In this document: one piece after another, positions 34,630-44,606 of the stretch
Numbering within the stretch: the first letter of the stretch is position 1
How the letters are laid out: every line of letters begins with the position of its first letter
From: Sulfurimonas sp. HSL3-7
GTDB taxonomy: Bacteria > Campylobacterota > Campylobacteria > Campylobacterales > Sulfurimonadaceae
Reading direction: 5' to 3'
NCBI RefSeq assembly: GCF_039645985.1
Contig: NZ_CP147919.1
Coordinates: forward strand, 620,001 to 684,000
Length of the DNA: 64,000 nucleotides
Program-made: the position numbers and the translations under genes
Notes under the pieces: model-generated
The model's input: the letters and a program-made list of their open reading frames with translations, nothing else
Told to the model about the DNA's origin: nothing
Database searches by the model: none

Positions 34630-35550
34630 TCAAAAGATCGGGTCAATCCTATCGGCATTGTCCATGGTGATCAGTTTGACAGGAATGGAGATATGCTTGG
34701 GTACCTTCTCCTTTGCAAGGATCTTCAGGGCAACGTCAACGGACGCTTTTCCGCCCAGCGGGAAGAGAATGGAGGCTGACTGCTCTCCTTCGAGGATTGC
34801 TTTTCTGGCTTCGCTTGTATAGTCGCATCCGACCGTAACAATGGAGGCGGGGTCAATGTTATACCGATGCAAAACGGAACGCACGCCGCTGAGCATGCTG
34901 TCGCTCTCCGAAAAGATGGCGTTGATGCGGATCCCTTCTTTGATCAGCTTCTCGGTTTCGATGATGGCATCTTTGCGCAGATAGTTCCCGGTCCTTCTGA
35001 TGACTTTGATCTCTTTGTATTTGGCGATCTCATCAAGAAACCCTTTGCTCCGAAGCTGTGTCACATCGGCCTCCTGCAGCCCCTCGAAAAGAAGCACGGT
35101 TCCTTTGCCGTTTAAGCGTTTGGCAATGTAGTCGGCTCCCATCGTACCGATCCTGATGTTGTCCGAGTTGATAAAAGTGGTGTAGTCAAGGCTGTTGATA
35201 CCGCGGTCAAGGATGATGACGGGGATCCCCATCCGGTGGGCTTTGGCGACGACCGGTACCACCGCATCGGCATGGTTCGTACCGACGATAAGCAGGTCGA
35301 CCCCGGCAGCGATAAACTGCTCGATCTGGCGGATCAGCAGGGATGTCTGCCCTTTTGCATCAGAGTAGATGAAGGCAAGGTCCGGATGTTCAGCAAGGGC
35401 GTCGCGCACCTCGAAGACTTGCGCCCGGCGGAAATCGTTGGCCATCATATCCTGCGCAAAAGCGACCGTTCTAAGAGGCTGGGCCGATGCATTGAGCATT
35501 GCCCCGAGAAACAAGAGTAAAACGACGATAGCAGTTTTTATAGAGCGCAT
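34630..35550 (-). CDS. Periplasmic sugar-binding-type protein (RbsB/LuxP-like)
   Basis: This 306-residue protein has a signal peptide ending near ASA (residue 23) and the type I periplasmic binding fold. Landmarks are AGVDLLIVGTNHADAVVPVV, the segment GIPVIILDRGI, TMGADYIAKRLNGKGTVLLF, and a long hinge region. It resembles ribose/allose-binding proteins and LuxP. No ABC permease or ATPase lies nearby; the next gene is a membrane GGDEF-EAL enzyme. The ligand cannot be told from sequence. Confidence 0.82.
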   Translation of the reverse strand: MRSIKTAIVVLLLFLGAMLNASAQPLRTVAFAQDMMANDFRRAQVFEVRDALAEHPDLAFIYSDAKGQTSLLIRQIEQFIAAGVDLLIVGTNHADAVVPVVAKAHRMGIPVIILDRGINSLDYTTFINSDNIRIGTMGADYIAKRLNGKGTVLLFEGLQEADVTQLRSKGFLDEIAKYKEIKVIRRTGNYLRKDAIIETEKLIKEGIRINAIFSESDSMLSGVRSVLHRYNIDPASIVTVGCDYTSEARKAILEGEQSASILFPLGGKASVDVALKILAKEKVPKHISIPVKLITMDNADRIDPIF

Positions 35551-35718
35551 TTTTGTTCTTTCGGATCAACATATTAATGGTTTATAATTTTCTAAAGTAA
35601 AAGTGTACATTTAATAGTGTTAAAAGCTTATTGAAAAGAGAGAGGTAAAAGCGGAGAAACGGTGTGACGGTATGGACGCTTTCACATCCATACCCGGTGC
35701 TTATTCGAAAGCTGTTAT

Positions 35719-38700
35719 TCAGGATCTCTGCGTCTGTCCGGTCTCGACGCGACGGTAGAGGATCGGAAGGATGAGCAGGGTGAGCAGCGTCGAGCTGATC
35801 AGGCCGAAGATGACGACGATCGCCAGCGGCTTCTGGATCTCGGAGCCCGGTCCGGTGGCAAAAAGCATCGGCACGAGCCCGAAGGCGGCGATAAGTGCCG
35901 TCATGATGACCGGGCGCAGACGACGCTTCGCCCCCTCGATGACCGCTTCTTCGAGCGGCATCGTCTTGACAAGCTCGTTGAAGTAGCTCACCATCACGAC
36001 GCCGTTGAGCACGGCGATACCGAGCAGGGCAATGAATCCCACCGATGCCGGTACTGAGAGATAGTTGTTCGTAATGAAGAGCCCCAATACCCCGCCGGTC
36101 AACGCCAGCGGGATAGTTGCAAAGACTGCGGCGGCCTGGCGCATTGATCGGAAAGTGAAGAAGAGGATCATAAAGATGACGGCCAGGGCGATAGGGACGA
36201 CAACGACAAGGCGCGCCATTGTACGCTGCTGGTTCTTGAATTCGCCGCCATACTCCAGACGGTAGCCTGTCGGCAGGGAGACGTTGGTGTTGATATTCTC
36301 CTGTATCTGTTCGACAAAGGTGTTGAGGTCCGTTCCGCTGACGTTGGTCTGGATGGAAACGAAACGCTGTGCCTGCTCATGCTTGATCTCGACACTGCCG
36401 TCGACACGTTCGACATGGGCGATGTTGGCAAGCGTGATGCGTACGCCTGTCGGGGAGGTTAAATAGATCTGTTCCAGCGGCAGGTTGTTGAGGGTGTAGT
36501 CACCGCGGATCAGGATGTCGAACTGCTTCATCCCCTCGTAGATCTTACCGCTTTGTGCTCCCATGACAGCGATGTTCAGTATATGCGCCGCCTCGTCGAG
36601 GCTCATGCCATATTTTGCAAGCTGCTTTTTGTCAAAGACAACCTGGCTGTAGGTGACACCCCCGTTCTGGCGCATGTAGACATCTTCGCTCCCCTCACTG
36701 TTACGGATGATCGCTGCAATGGATTCTCCGAGCGTGTTGAGTGTTTCGGTCTCATCGCCGAAGAGCTTTACGACGACGTCGCCGCGCGCACCGGTGAGCA
36801 TCTCCGAGGTACGCATCTCGATCGGCTGGGTGAAGCCGAACTCGATACCGGAGATATCCTCAAGCACTTCGCGCATCCGGGCTCTGAGCCATTCCGTATC
36901 CTCCTGACGCCATTCGGATTTGGGTTTGAGCACCAGGAAGGTGTCGGTGTCGTTGAGCCCCATCGGGTCGAGTCCGATCTCGTCCGAACCGCTGCGTGAG
37001 ATGATAGAGTCGATCTCCGGTACTTCGGCCATCAGCTGCTGCTGGATCTGCGTATTGAGCGCGATGCCCGCCGGGATGTTGATGGAGGGATTGGATTCGA
37101 TGCCGATGACGATGTTCCCTTCATCCATGGTAGGCATGAAGGTTTTGCCGATATTGTTGAACATCACGACGGTAAGCGGAACGGTCAGTAGCAGGAAAAG
37201 ATAGATCCACTTCTCGTAGGCAAAGGCCTTTCTCAGGCTCGGCACATAGATCTTGGTAAGGTTGCGTACCAGCCAGGTCGGCTCTTCGGAGGGATTCTTG
37301 ATAAGCCATTCCGAGATCACCGGGATCAGGAAAAGGGCGAAGATGATCGACGCACCGAGACTGAAGACGATGCTCAGCGCCACCGGGGCGAAGAGTTTGC
37401 CCTCCAGCCCCTGCAGCATCAGCAGCGGGGAAAAGATGGTGATGATGATGACGACGCCGGAGATGACCGGCAGGCTCACCTCTTTGGCGGCCATATAGAC
37501 CAGGCGGACGCGGGTCTCATTCTTGTATTTCGGATGGGCGAGCCAGGCGACGATGTTCTCGACCATCACCACGGCGGAGTCGACGATCATCCCGATGGCA
37601 ATGGCAAGCCCGCCGAGGCTCATCAGGTTGGCGCTGATACCGAAAAACTGCATCAGGATAAAGGTGGTAAGGATCGCCATCGGCAGGATCAGGGCGACGG
37701 TGAGGGCCGAGATGAAGCTGCCGAGCATCAGCAGCAGGATCACGATGATCAGTATCACGGCCTCGATGAGCGCTTTCTGTACGGTGGAGACCGCTTTGCC
37801 TACCAGGTGGCTGCGGTCGTAAAAGATGGAGAGCTTCGTCCCCTCCGGCAAGCTCTTCTCGATCTCGGAAAGTCGGGTCTTGAGCGCGGCGACGGTCTGT
37901 GAAGAGTCAGCCCCTTTGAGACCCAGCACCAGCCCTTCGACCGCTTCGCCTTTGCCGTCTTTGGTGACATAGCCGTAGCGGGTGATCGCGCCGACCGATA
38001 TATCGGCGACATCTTTGACATAGATGGTGCTACTGCCGCGCTGTGCCAGAACAAGCTCTTCAATGGCATTGATACTGTTGAGTTTGCCGACGACCCTGAC
38101 GATCAGGGCTTCGTCACCCCTTTCGATCCGCCCGGCGCCATAGTTGGCGTTGTTCTGTTCTAGCACCCGCTGTAGCTCTTCGACGGAAATGCCGAAGAGG
38201 GCAAGTTTGGCAAAGTCGGGTTTGACGATAAAGCTTTTGACCTCGCCGCCGAGGGCGTTGACGTCGGCGACCCCGTTGACACTGCGCAGTGCGGGCCGGA
38301 CGACCCAGTCAAGCAGCGTGCGTTTCTCCATCAGGCTCAGCGTATCGGACTCGATGGTGAACATCAGTATCTCGCCGAGCGGTGTGGTGATCGGGGCGAT
38401 ACCGCCGCTGATATTGCCCGGCAGCTCCTCTTTGATGGCGCTGAAGCGCTGGTAGACGCGGTCGCGCGCCCAGTAGAGGTCGGTTCCTTCATCAAAGTCG
38501 ATGGTGATGTCGGCCAGTGCGTATTTGGAGATGGAACGCACCATGGTTTGGTACGGGATACCTTTCATCTCGAGTTCGATCGGGATGGTGATCTGCTGTT
38601 CGACCTCCGAAGGGGTCATTCCGGGCGCTTTGATGATGATCTTGACCTGCGTCGAGGAGACATCCGGAAAGGCGTCGATCACCAGCTTGCTGTAGGAGAT

Positions 38701-38784
38701 GACGCCGTAGACAGCGATTGCGAGGGCGAAGAGGATGACAAGGTAGCGTTGTGAAAGCGCAAAGCCCAGTAGTTTATCGATCAT
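35719..38784 (-). CDS. CzcA/CusA-type heavy-metal efflux RND pump
   Basis: This is the inner-membrane proton-driven pump of a tripartite metal exporter, 1021 residues with twelve membrane helices and two large periplasmic loops. The helix 4 motif reads AIGMIVDSAVVMVEN. It is closest to HME-class signatures of the Cu/Ag kind, while the periplasmic stretch QPIEMRTSEMLTGARGD is CzcA-like, so I leave the metal open. The gene overlaps the adaptor gene by four bases (ATGA) and is third in the operon after the outer-membrane and adaptor genes. Confidence 0.93.
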   Translation of the reverse strand: MIDKLLGFALSQRYLVILFALAIAVYGVISYSKLVIDAFPDVSSTQVKIIIKAPGMTPSEVEQQITIPIELEMKGIPYQTMVRSISKYALADITIDFDEGTDLYWARDRVYQRFSAIKEELPGNISGGIAPITTPLGEILMFTIESDTLSLMEKRTLLDWVVRPALRSVNGVADVNALGGEVKSFIVKPDFAKLALFGISVEELQRVLEQNNANYGAGRIERGDEALIVRVVGKLNSINAIEELVLAQRGSSTIYVKDVADISVGAITRYGYVTKDGKGEAVEGLVLGLKGADSSQTVAALKTRLSEIEKSLPEGTKLSIFYDRSHLVGKAVSTVQKALIEAVILIIVILLLMLGSFISALTVALILPMAILTTFILMQFFGISANLMSLGGLAIAIGMIVDSAVVMVENIVAWLAHPKYKNETRVRLVYMAAKEVSLPVISGVVIIITIFSPLLMLQGLEGKLFAPVALSIVFSLGASIIFALFLIPVISEWLIKNPSEEPTWLVRNLTKIYVPSLRKAFAYEKWIYLFLLLTVPLTVVMFNNIGKTFMPTMDEGNIVIGIESNPSINIPAGIALNTQIQQQLMAEVPEIDSIISRSGSDEIGLDPMGLNDTDTFLVLKPKSEWRQEDTEWLRARMREVLEDISGIEFGFTQPIEMRTSEMLTGARGDVVVKLFGDETETLNTLGESIAAIIRNSEGSEDVYMRQNGGVTYSQVVFDKKQLAKYGMSLDEAAHILNIAVMGAQSGKIYEGMKQFDILIRGDYTLNNLPLEQIYLTSPTGVRITLANIAHVERVDGSVEIKHEQAQRFVSIQTNVSGTDLNTFVEQIQENINTNVSLPTGYRLEYGGEFKNQQRTMARLVVVVPIALAVIFMILFFTFRSMRQAAAVFATIPLALTGGVLGLFITNNYLSVPASVGFIALLGIAVLNGVVMVSYFNELVKTMPLEEAVIEGAKRRLRPVIMTALIAAFGLVPMLFATGPGSEIQKPLAIVVIFGLISSTLLTLLILPILYRRVETGQTQRS

Positions 38785-39833
38785 TCCTCTGCTCCTTCCG
38801 CGGCACTCTTGAGTGCCAGGACCGAAGAGACGGCGATGCGGTCGCTCTCGTTCAACGGTGCGCTGATAAAGTTTTTGCCTTCAAGCTGTGCGAGAAGGGT
38901 TACGGGGACACTGCGGAAACCGCCCTCTGCGGCGACAAAGACGGCATACCCGTTCTCCGTGCCGACAAGAGCGGAGGAAGGCACCATCCATGCCTCTGTT
39001 TTTCGATAGAAGGTGACATTGACGCTGGCACCGCCCTGTGCGTTGCAGGACTCTTTCTCATGCAGATCGATGCTGCGTGTCTGGGAGACGGCGTCGATCT
39101 CAGGCGACATGGCAAAGATACTGAAAGAGCTGTTGTGCGAATAGAGCATATCGCCCTGTTTCAGTGTCGCGGCCAGCTGCCACGGCAGATCGATCTCGAA
39201 ATGGCACTCTGTCGTGTCGACCAGTTTGGCCAGCGTCGCACCCTGGTGGATAAAAGTGCCGACCTGCACTTCGATGCTGCTGACCGTCGCATTGGCCGGG
39301 GCATTGATGACCAGGCTCGGGTAGGCTTTGTGCTGCGAGGTGACCTTGTTGAGTGCGGCCTGCGAGAGACCGTATGAGCGCAGAAGGTTCTGTTTCAGAC
39401 GGACTGATGCTTTCAGCTGGTCGTACATGTTTTTGGCTTCGGTGTAGCGTTTGGAGGCGACGACACCTTTTTCTGCAAGGGGTTTGAGACGGTCGATCTC
39501 CTTCTGGTGGAATTCCAGCTCGATCAGTGTGGCGATGTAGTCCGATTGCAGGTCAAGCAGTTTCGGGCTCTGGATCACAAAGAGTTTCTGGCCTTTTTTG
39601 ACGTTGGCAAACGGTTTGACGGCGATCTCGGAGATGAAACCGTCTACATAGGCGCTGATTGTAAAACGGTGTGCCGCGGGGTAGGTGTAGGTACCGAGGT
39701 AACTTCCCATCGGTACTTTTTCGACCTTTTTCGGCGCAGCAAGCGTGACATTGAGGGAGCCTGCCTGGATCAGTTCGGCGGCATAGAGGTTGATTGACAA
39801 TAGAAAGCTCAGCGTAAGAAAAAATAGTTTCAT
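38781..39833 (-). CDS. Efflux periplasmic adaptor (CzcB/CusB-type membrane fusion protein)
   Basis: The adaptor links the RND pump to the outer-membrane channel. It has a signal peptide (first 18 residues), a lipoyl-like domain (KPFANVKKGQKLFVIQSPKLLDLQ), an alpha-hairpin of coiled-coil type near residues 105-160 and a beta-barrel domain with VNAPANATVSSIEV-like strands. At 350 residues it is a compact member. Overlaps of four bases with both neighbours show a single transcript. Confidence 0.9.
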   Translation of the reverse strand: MKLFFLTLSFLLSINLYAAELIQAGSLNVTLAAPKKVEKVPMGSYLGTYTYPAAHRFTISAYVDGFISEIAVKPFANVKKGQKLFVIQSPKLLDLQSDYIATLIELEFHQKEIDRLKPLAEKGVVASKRYTEAKNMYDQLKASVRLKQNLLRSYGLSQAALNKVTSQHKAYPSLVINAPANATVSSIEVQVGTFIHQGATLAKLVDTTECHFEIDLPWQLAATLKQGDMLYSHNSSFSIFAMSPEIDAVSQTRSIDLHEKESCNAQGGASVNVTFYRKTEAWMVPSSALVGTENGYAVFVAAEGGFRSVPVTLLAQLEGKNFISAPLNESDRIAVSSVLALKSAAEGAEE

Positions 39834-41005
39834 TTGATGTCCTTTTGCGGGTCGATGCCCAGAGTTCGGTAAAGTTTTGCCTGCGCAAGCAGGGTGTCGG
39901 CACGGGTGTCGATGCCTCTGATCAGAAGGTCGAAGAGCGTTTTCTGGCTATCGATATAGGCCAGGTAGCTCCCTTCTGAACCCATAAAACGCTCCAGTAG
40001 CAGGACACTGGTCTCATAGGCTGTCGGGATAAGGATATCGTTGAGGCGCTGATAGGCCTTTTGACGGGTCTGCTGTGCCGTTTTGTAGCTGCGGATCTGC
40101 GCCTGCATCTCCGCCTTTGCGAAGAGCAGCTGCTGTTGCGCGGCCAGTTTCGACTGGGCCGCAGCCTCGCGTTCGCTTTCGCGGCGGCTTCCCTGGGTCA
40201 GGGGAATCTGCATGAAGACGATGCCGCGGGAGAGGTCCATCTCGTTGTCGTAGCCCACGCCGACGGAGACCTCTTTGATGGCAGTGGCGTGAAACGCTTT
40301 GAGCGCCGAGCTTGCCGTTATCTCGCTCTCGAGATAGCGGTAGAGCAGGGAGTCTGCTTCCAGATCATCCTGAAGAGTGACGGCAAAAGGGAGGTCCTGG
40401 CAGAGCGGCTCTTCATCTGTTTGTGTATAGAGCTGCAGGGTCTGCAGCGCCTCATAATAGCGGCTTTCGAGGTCGCGGATACGCAGCTGAAGTTCGTCGA
40501 CGATCAGTTCGCTGCGAAGTAGGGCGCTACGGTCGAATTCGCCTCCCTTTACCCCTTCGTCGATCAGTTTCGTCAGTTCGATATTGCGATCCTGGGCATC
40601 TTTTAACAGTCCGGCCTTCTCCTGCAGTGCGCAGGCGTTGACATAGTGTTCATAGACGACCGTGCGCAGCCGGTTGAGCTGCAGGGTCTGCTGCGTTTCG
40701 GAGGAGAGCCTGAGCGCATCGGCATAGGCGCCGCTGTTACCGAAAAAGAGTCGTTTCTCGACAGAAAGATGGTATTCTAGGGCATCGCGGTCGCTCTGTT
40801 TTTCGGCGGCGTAGCCCAGCTCGCCGTTAAGCAGAAACCCCTCCGACTGCACCTGCGAGCGCTGCAACGCGGCCTCTGCAGCGCTCTGTGCATTAAAGGC
40901 ACCGATTGCGTTGGATGATTCGACTGCCGTAAGATAGGATGCCAGTGGCATCGAGCCTGCACTCAGGCCTGCCAGTGACAGCAAAAGTAGTACTAATATT
41001 TTCAT
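39830..41005 (-). CDS. Outer-membrane efflux channel (TolC/CzcC family)
   Basis: This 391-residue protein has a signal peptide (LLLLSLAGLSAGS) and long helical repeats rich in Gln and Ala, as in TolC-family channels. Typical stretches are ALRLSSETQQTLQLNRLRT and KLAAQQQLLFAKAEMQAQIR. It should form the trimeric outer-membrane duct for the adjacent pump and adaptor. It is followed within four bases by the adaptor gene. Confidence 0.88.
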   Translation of the reverse strand: MKILVLLLLSLAGLSAGSMPLASYLTAVESSNAIGAFNAQSAAEAALQRSQVQSEGFLLNGELGYAAEKQSDRDALEYHLSVEKRLFFGNSGAYADALRLSSETQQTLQLNRLRTVVYEHYVNACALQEKAGLLKDAQDRNIELTKLIDEGVKGGEFDRSALLRSELIVDELQLRIRDLESRYYEALQTLQLYTQTDEEPLCQDLPFAVTLQDDLEADSLLYRYLESEITASSALKAFHATAIKEVSVGVGYDNEMDLSRGIVFMQIPLTQGSRRESEREAAAQSKLAAQQQLLFAKAEMQAQIRSYKTAQQTRQKAYQRLNDILIPTAYETSVLLLERFMGSEGSYLAYIDSQKTLFDLLIRGIDTRADTLLAQAKLYRTLGIDPQKDIK

Positions 41006-41078
41006 GGATAACCTTTTTATAGACGCCGGTGGAGGCGGTGTTTGTGACAGTAAAAACTGCGAAAATGGGATAAAAAGG

Positions 41079-41384
41079 TTAGGCCAGCGGCGGACGCTGA
41101 GGGACGGAAAGGGTGTTGGAGTTGAATGCTGCTGATAGATACAGCGGTTTAGGCGAAACTAAAAAAGAAGGCGCCAATGATTTTTCTATGTCCGGTGCGG
41201 CCAGTAAAACGTGTATGTGGTCGTGGATCTGCGAAGGAAGGTCCAAAGCGCTGTTGTCGGACTGTGCATAACAGAGCTCGTACTGGGTATCGGCATCGAC
41301 ATCGACCATAACATAGTCATGGATGATGAAGAAGCTGAAAGCAAACAGTAGAACCGACAACATTGTTAATCGTACGCTTTTCAT
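41079..41384 (-). CDS. Small membrane-anchored protein upstream of metal efflux operon
   Basis: The 101-residue protein has one hydrophobic N-terminal segment (LTMLSVLLFAFSFFIIHDYV) and a periplasmic tail containing a possible metal site HDHIHVLL and one Cys. I do not recognise the family. It is the first gene of the efflux operon, 73 bases before the outer-membrane channel gene, so a role in metal sensing or binding in the periplasm is plausible but unproven. Confidence 0.6.
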   Translation of the reverse strand: MKSVRLTMLSVLLFAFSFFIIHDYVMVDVDADTQYELCYAQSDNSALDLPSQIHDHIHVLLAAPDIEKSLAPSFLVSPKPLYLSAAFNSNTLSVPQRPPLA

Positions 41385-41417
41385 AATGGCGGAATTCTAA
41401 CGAAAAAACCATTTGCC

Positions 41418-41453
41418 AAACTGATAATATAAGTTACATTTTTTTATCAGTTT
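41418..41453. promoter_or_regulatory. Inverted repeat in the czc-like / lon-like divergent region
   Basis: Perfect 10-bp arms AAACTGATAA and TTATCAGTTT are separated by 16 bases. It lies 34 bases upstream of the first efflux gene, where that operon's promoter should be. It is followed by a T run on the plus strand, but no plus-strand gene ends here, so an operator is more likely than a terminator. Confidence 0.45.
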
Positions 41454-41600
41454 TTTTTAAAGTTACGCTTCTATCTCAGACAAGTGAAAAAACGTGTACA
41501 TCTTCATCTATCGGTGCTGGAAGGCGGGGTAAGATAGTCTTAATGGAATTCATCTATCTTTACGCTATACTTTTTTAAAGATCTTTAAAGGAGGCAGTAC

Positions 41601-44036
41601 ATGCGTACTCCCTTGGACATTTCGGCACTCTACCACAGATGCGATCCTTCATTGTTCACATTTAAAACAACCGATGAGCTTGAATCGATCGAACAGCCGA
41701 TCGGGCAGAAAAATGCACTTGAAGCTGTTGATTTCGGTACCAATATCCAGCAGGACGGTTATAACCTGTTTGCGATGGGTCCTTCGGGAAGCGGCAAGCA
41801 CTCTACCGTGATGGCGCTTCTGGAGACGAAGGCGAAGAGCGAAGCCGTGCCGAATGACTGGTGTTACGTCAACAACTTCAAAGACACGCGCAAGCCTATC
41901 GCCATCGAACTGCCGCCGGGAAAAGCAGCCCCGTTCCAAAGTGATATTGCCGAGCTTGTGGAACTGCTGAAAGCGATGCTTCCTGCTGTTTTTGAAAGTA
42001 ATAACTACCGTAACGAAAAGGAGATGATCAACCAGAAATATATCGAAGCACAGTCGAATATTTTTCAGCATCTGCAGGAAGAGGCACAGAAGCATGATGT
42101 CTCGATGAGCGCCTCTTCGACCAGTCGCGTCACCTTTGTGCCTGTCGTTGACGGGAAAATACTCTCCGCAGAAGAGTTCAAGGCGATAGAAGGGGAGCAG
42201 AAAGAAGAGATCACGCGCAAGATGACCGAGTTTGAGAAGATCGTCAAAGAGGGTCTTCGCAGGGTGAGTGAACTCAACAAAGCCCAGCAGAAAGAGTTTA
42301 AAGCGCTGGACCGCAAGATCACACAGGAATCTGTCGAAACGGTTATTGATGAGGTTCGCCGAAAGTATGCCGGTGTCCAGAAGATCGTCGATTATCTTGA
42401 CGGGCTCCAAAGCGATGTTGTCCGCCATGTGCAGGATTTCCTGGTAAAACCTGAAGAGATGGGGATGCCGCCGTTTATGCAGGAGTTTTACACCCCCTCT
42501 TTTACCCGCTACAAAGTCAATCTTTTCATAGCACACAACGGGAACAAGACGGCGCCGGTCATCTATGAGGACAACCCGATTCATCAGAACCTGATCGGTA
42601 GAATCGAACATGTCTCCCAGGTCGGTACGCTGGTGACCGATTTCAGCATGATCAAGCCCGGTGCGCTGCATAAAGCCAACGGCGGCTACCTGGTTCTGGA
42701 CGCCAGAAAACTGCTCATGCAGCCTTTCGCCTATGAAGGGCTTAAACGCGTTTTGCGGGCCAAGGAGATACGGATCGAATCGCTGGCGCAGCAGTACTCT
42801 CTTGTCAGCACCACTTCGCTTGAACCCGAACCGATCCCGGTCAATGTCAAGGTCATTCTGATCGGCGAACGCATCCTCTACTATCTTCTGCACCACTACG
42901 ACCCCGATTTCAGAGAACTCTTCAAAGTGAGTGCCGATTTTGAGGATGATATGCCGCGAAGCGATGAGAATATTGATCTTTATGCCCGTATGATCGGTAC
43001 GATCGCAAAACAGCACGAGCTTTTGGCACTGACGCCCGAAGCGGTTGCGAGGGTCATCGAACAGAGTTCGCGCGAGGTCTCGCATGCCGCGAAGTTCTCG
43101 ACCCATATCCGCACACTTTCCGATCTTCTGAAAGAAGCGGATTACTGGTCGAGAAAGTATACGCACGCATCCATAGAAAAAAGCGATATCGAAAAAGCGC
43201 TCACTGCCCAGACAGAACGGCTTAACCGTATCCAGAGGAAACTCTATGAACAGATCGAGGAGGGGACGATCATGATCAATATCAGCGGCAGTGCCGTTGG
43301 TCAGATCAATGCACTTACCTATATCTCTATAGGCGGCCATAATTTCGGCCTTCCTTCACGTATTACCGCCAGAACCCGTATCGGCAAAGGTGAGATCATC
43401 GACATCGAGCGCAAAGTGGAGCTCAGCGGTCCCATCCACTCCAAAGGGGTGATGATACTGAGTGCTTACCTCGGATCGAAATACGCCTCCGATCTACCGC
43501 TTAGTCTCTCCGCCTCTTTGGTGTTTGAACAGTCCTACGGCAAGATCGAAGGCGACAGCGCCTCATCGACCGAGCTCTACGCGCTCCTCTCTTCCCTTTC
43601 GGAAGTGCCGATCAAGCAGAACATTGCCGTCACCGGTTCGGTAAACCAGTTTGGCGAGATCCAGCCTATCGGCGGTGTCAACGAGAAGATCGAAGGATTT
43701 TTCGATATCTGCATGCGTAAAGATGCAGACGCTTCCTACGGGGTCATCATCCCGGAGGCCAATGTCAAACACCTTATGCTGAAAACGGAAGTGCTCGAAG
43801 CGGTAGAGAACGGGACCTTTTCCATCTATGCCGTCAAGACAATCGATGAGGGCATTGCTATTTTGACAGGCGTTGATGCCGGCGAAGCAGACGAAAAAGG
43901 CGATTTTCCGAAAGCGTCTATCAACGGCAAGGTTGTTGCCCGTCTGAAGATACTTTCCGAAACAATCCGCCAGTTTAGTCATCCAAGACCGGCTGCAAAG
44001 CGAAAAACAGCGACCAAAAAAAAGAGTAAAGAGTAG
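41601..44036 (+). CDS. Lon-like ATP-dependent protease (LonH/YcbZ type)
   Basis: This 811-residue protein has an N-terminal AAA+ region with Walker A GPSGSGKHST (60-69), a coiled-coil insertion near residues 130-270, and a C-terminal Lon-type peptidase domain. The Ser-Lys dyad is in GDSASSTELY near residue 651 and NEKIEG near residue 696. This layout is that of the YcbZ-like Lon family, not of classical LonA, which has an N-terminal substrate domain. A GGAGG site precedes the ATG. Its substrates are unknown. It ends four bases from a convergent gene. Confidence 0.88.
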   Translation: MRTPLDISALYHRCDPSLFTFKTTDELESIEQPIGQKNALEAVDFGTNIQQDGYNLFAMGPSGSGKHSTVMALLETKAKSEAVPNDWCYVNNFKDTRKPIAIELPPGKAAPFQSDIAELVELLKAMLPAVFESNNYRNEKEMINQKYIEAQSNIFQHLQEEAQKHDVSMSASSTSRVTFVPVVDGKILSAEEFKAIEGEQKEEITRKMTEFEKIVKEGLRRVSELNKAQQKEFKALDRKITQESVETVIDEVRRKYAGVQKIVDYLDGLQSDVVRHVQDFLVKPEEMGMPPFMQEFYTPSFTRYKVNLFIAHNGNKTAPVIYEDNPIHQNLIGRIEHVSQVGTLVTDFSMIKPGALHKANGGYLVLDARKLLMQPFAYEGLKRVLRAKEIRIESLAQQYSLVSTTSLEPEPIPVNVKVILIGERILYYLLHHYDPDFRELFKVSADFEDDMPRSDENIDLYARMIGTIAKQHELLALTPEAVARVIEQSSREVSHAAKFSTHIRTLSDLLKEADYWSRKYTHASIEKSDIEKALTAQTERLNRIQRKLYEQIEEGTIMINISGSAVGQINALTYISIGGHNFGLPSRITARTRIGKGEIIDIERKVELSGPIHSKGVMILSAYLGSKYASDLPLSLSASLVFEQSYGKIEGDSASSTELYALLSSLSEVPIKQNIAVTGSVNQFGEIQPIGGVNEKIEGFFDICMRKDADASYGVIIPEANVKHLMLKTEVLEAVENGTFSIYAVKTIDEGIAILTGVDAGEADEKGDFPKASINGKVVARLKILSETIRQFSHPRPAAKRKTATKKKSKE

Positions 44037-44040
44037 AACA

Positions 44041-44496
44041 CTAATCCTCTAACACACTGTCAAGGAACCGCTGCATACGGCGGTAGTGGTCGCCGTGCCA
44101 GTAGACACGGTCGCAATGCGGACAGTACTCAAAGTGGGAAAATGTGCGTTGGATCTTCTGCGGAAGTTTGTGCCGTATCTTCTCTTTTTCGACCACTTGA
44201 AGCGGGGTGTTGCAGACGATGCAGCGGCTGAACGGTGCAGGATGCTCTTTGAGGCGGTAATGGCTGATCAGGGTTTGAAGCTGTGCTTTGGTCTCCATCG
44301 AATCCAACAGAAGTACAGGAATGTTTTTGCGCTCGGACAAGAGTTTGTCGCGGGTAAGGATGATGCGGTTCTGCTCCAAAGCAAGGCTGGCGAGGTCATC
44401 GTCATCGATCTGTGAAAAATAGAGGGTGTCAAACCCCATCAACCGGAGATACTTGGCAAGTTTTCCCAGATGACAGTCGGCGATGAATGCCGGCAT
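44041..44496 (-). CDS. Mut7-C-type RNase domain protein with zinc ribbon
   Basis: The 151-residue protein starts MPAFIADCHLGKLAKYLRLMGFDT, the signature of the Mut7-C family (PIN-like nuclease fold), with acidic residues Asp7 and DDDDLASLA. A C-terminal zinc ribbon is formed by CIVCNTP and YCPHCDRVYW. Start at 44496 is chosen because the Mut7-C domain begins there; a longer frame to 44673 would run into the permease gene end and adds low-complexity sequence. A nuclease role is known for related folds, not proven for this family. Confidence 0.8.
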   Translation of the reverse strand: MPAFIADCHLGKLAKYLRLMGFDTLYFSQIDDDDLASLALEQNRIILTRDKLLSERKNIPVLLLDSMETKAQLQTLISHYRLKEHPAPFSRCIVCNTPLQVVEKEKIRHKLPQKIQRTFSHFEYCPHCDRVYWHGDHYRRMQRFLDSVLED

Positions 44497-44606
44497 CTTT
44501 GTATCATTCTCTTCTCTTTTCGGCAACCGGTCTCCTTTTTTATGTGTTGCGGTATCTCTTATTCTAACACAGCTTTGTACTGCAGGCGACAGGAAGAGTA
44601 GAGCGC

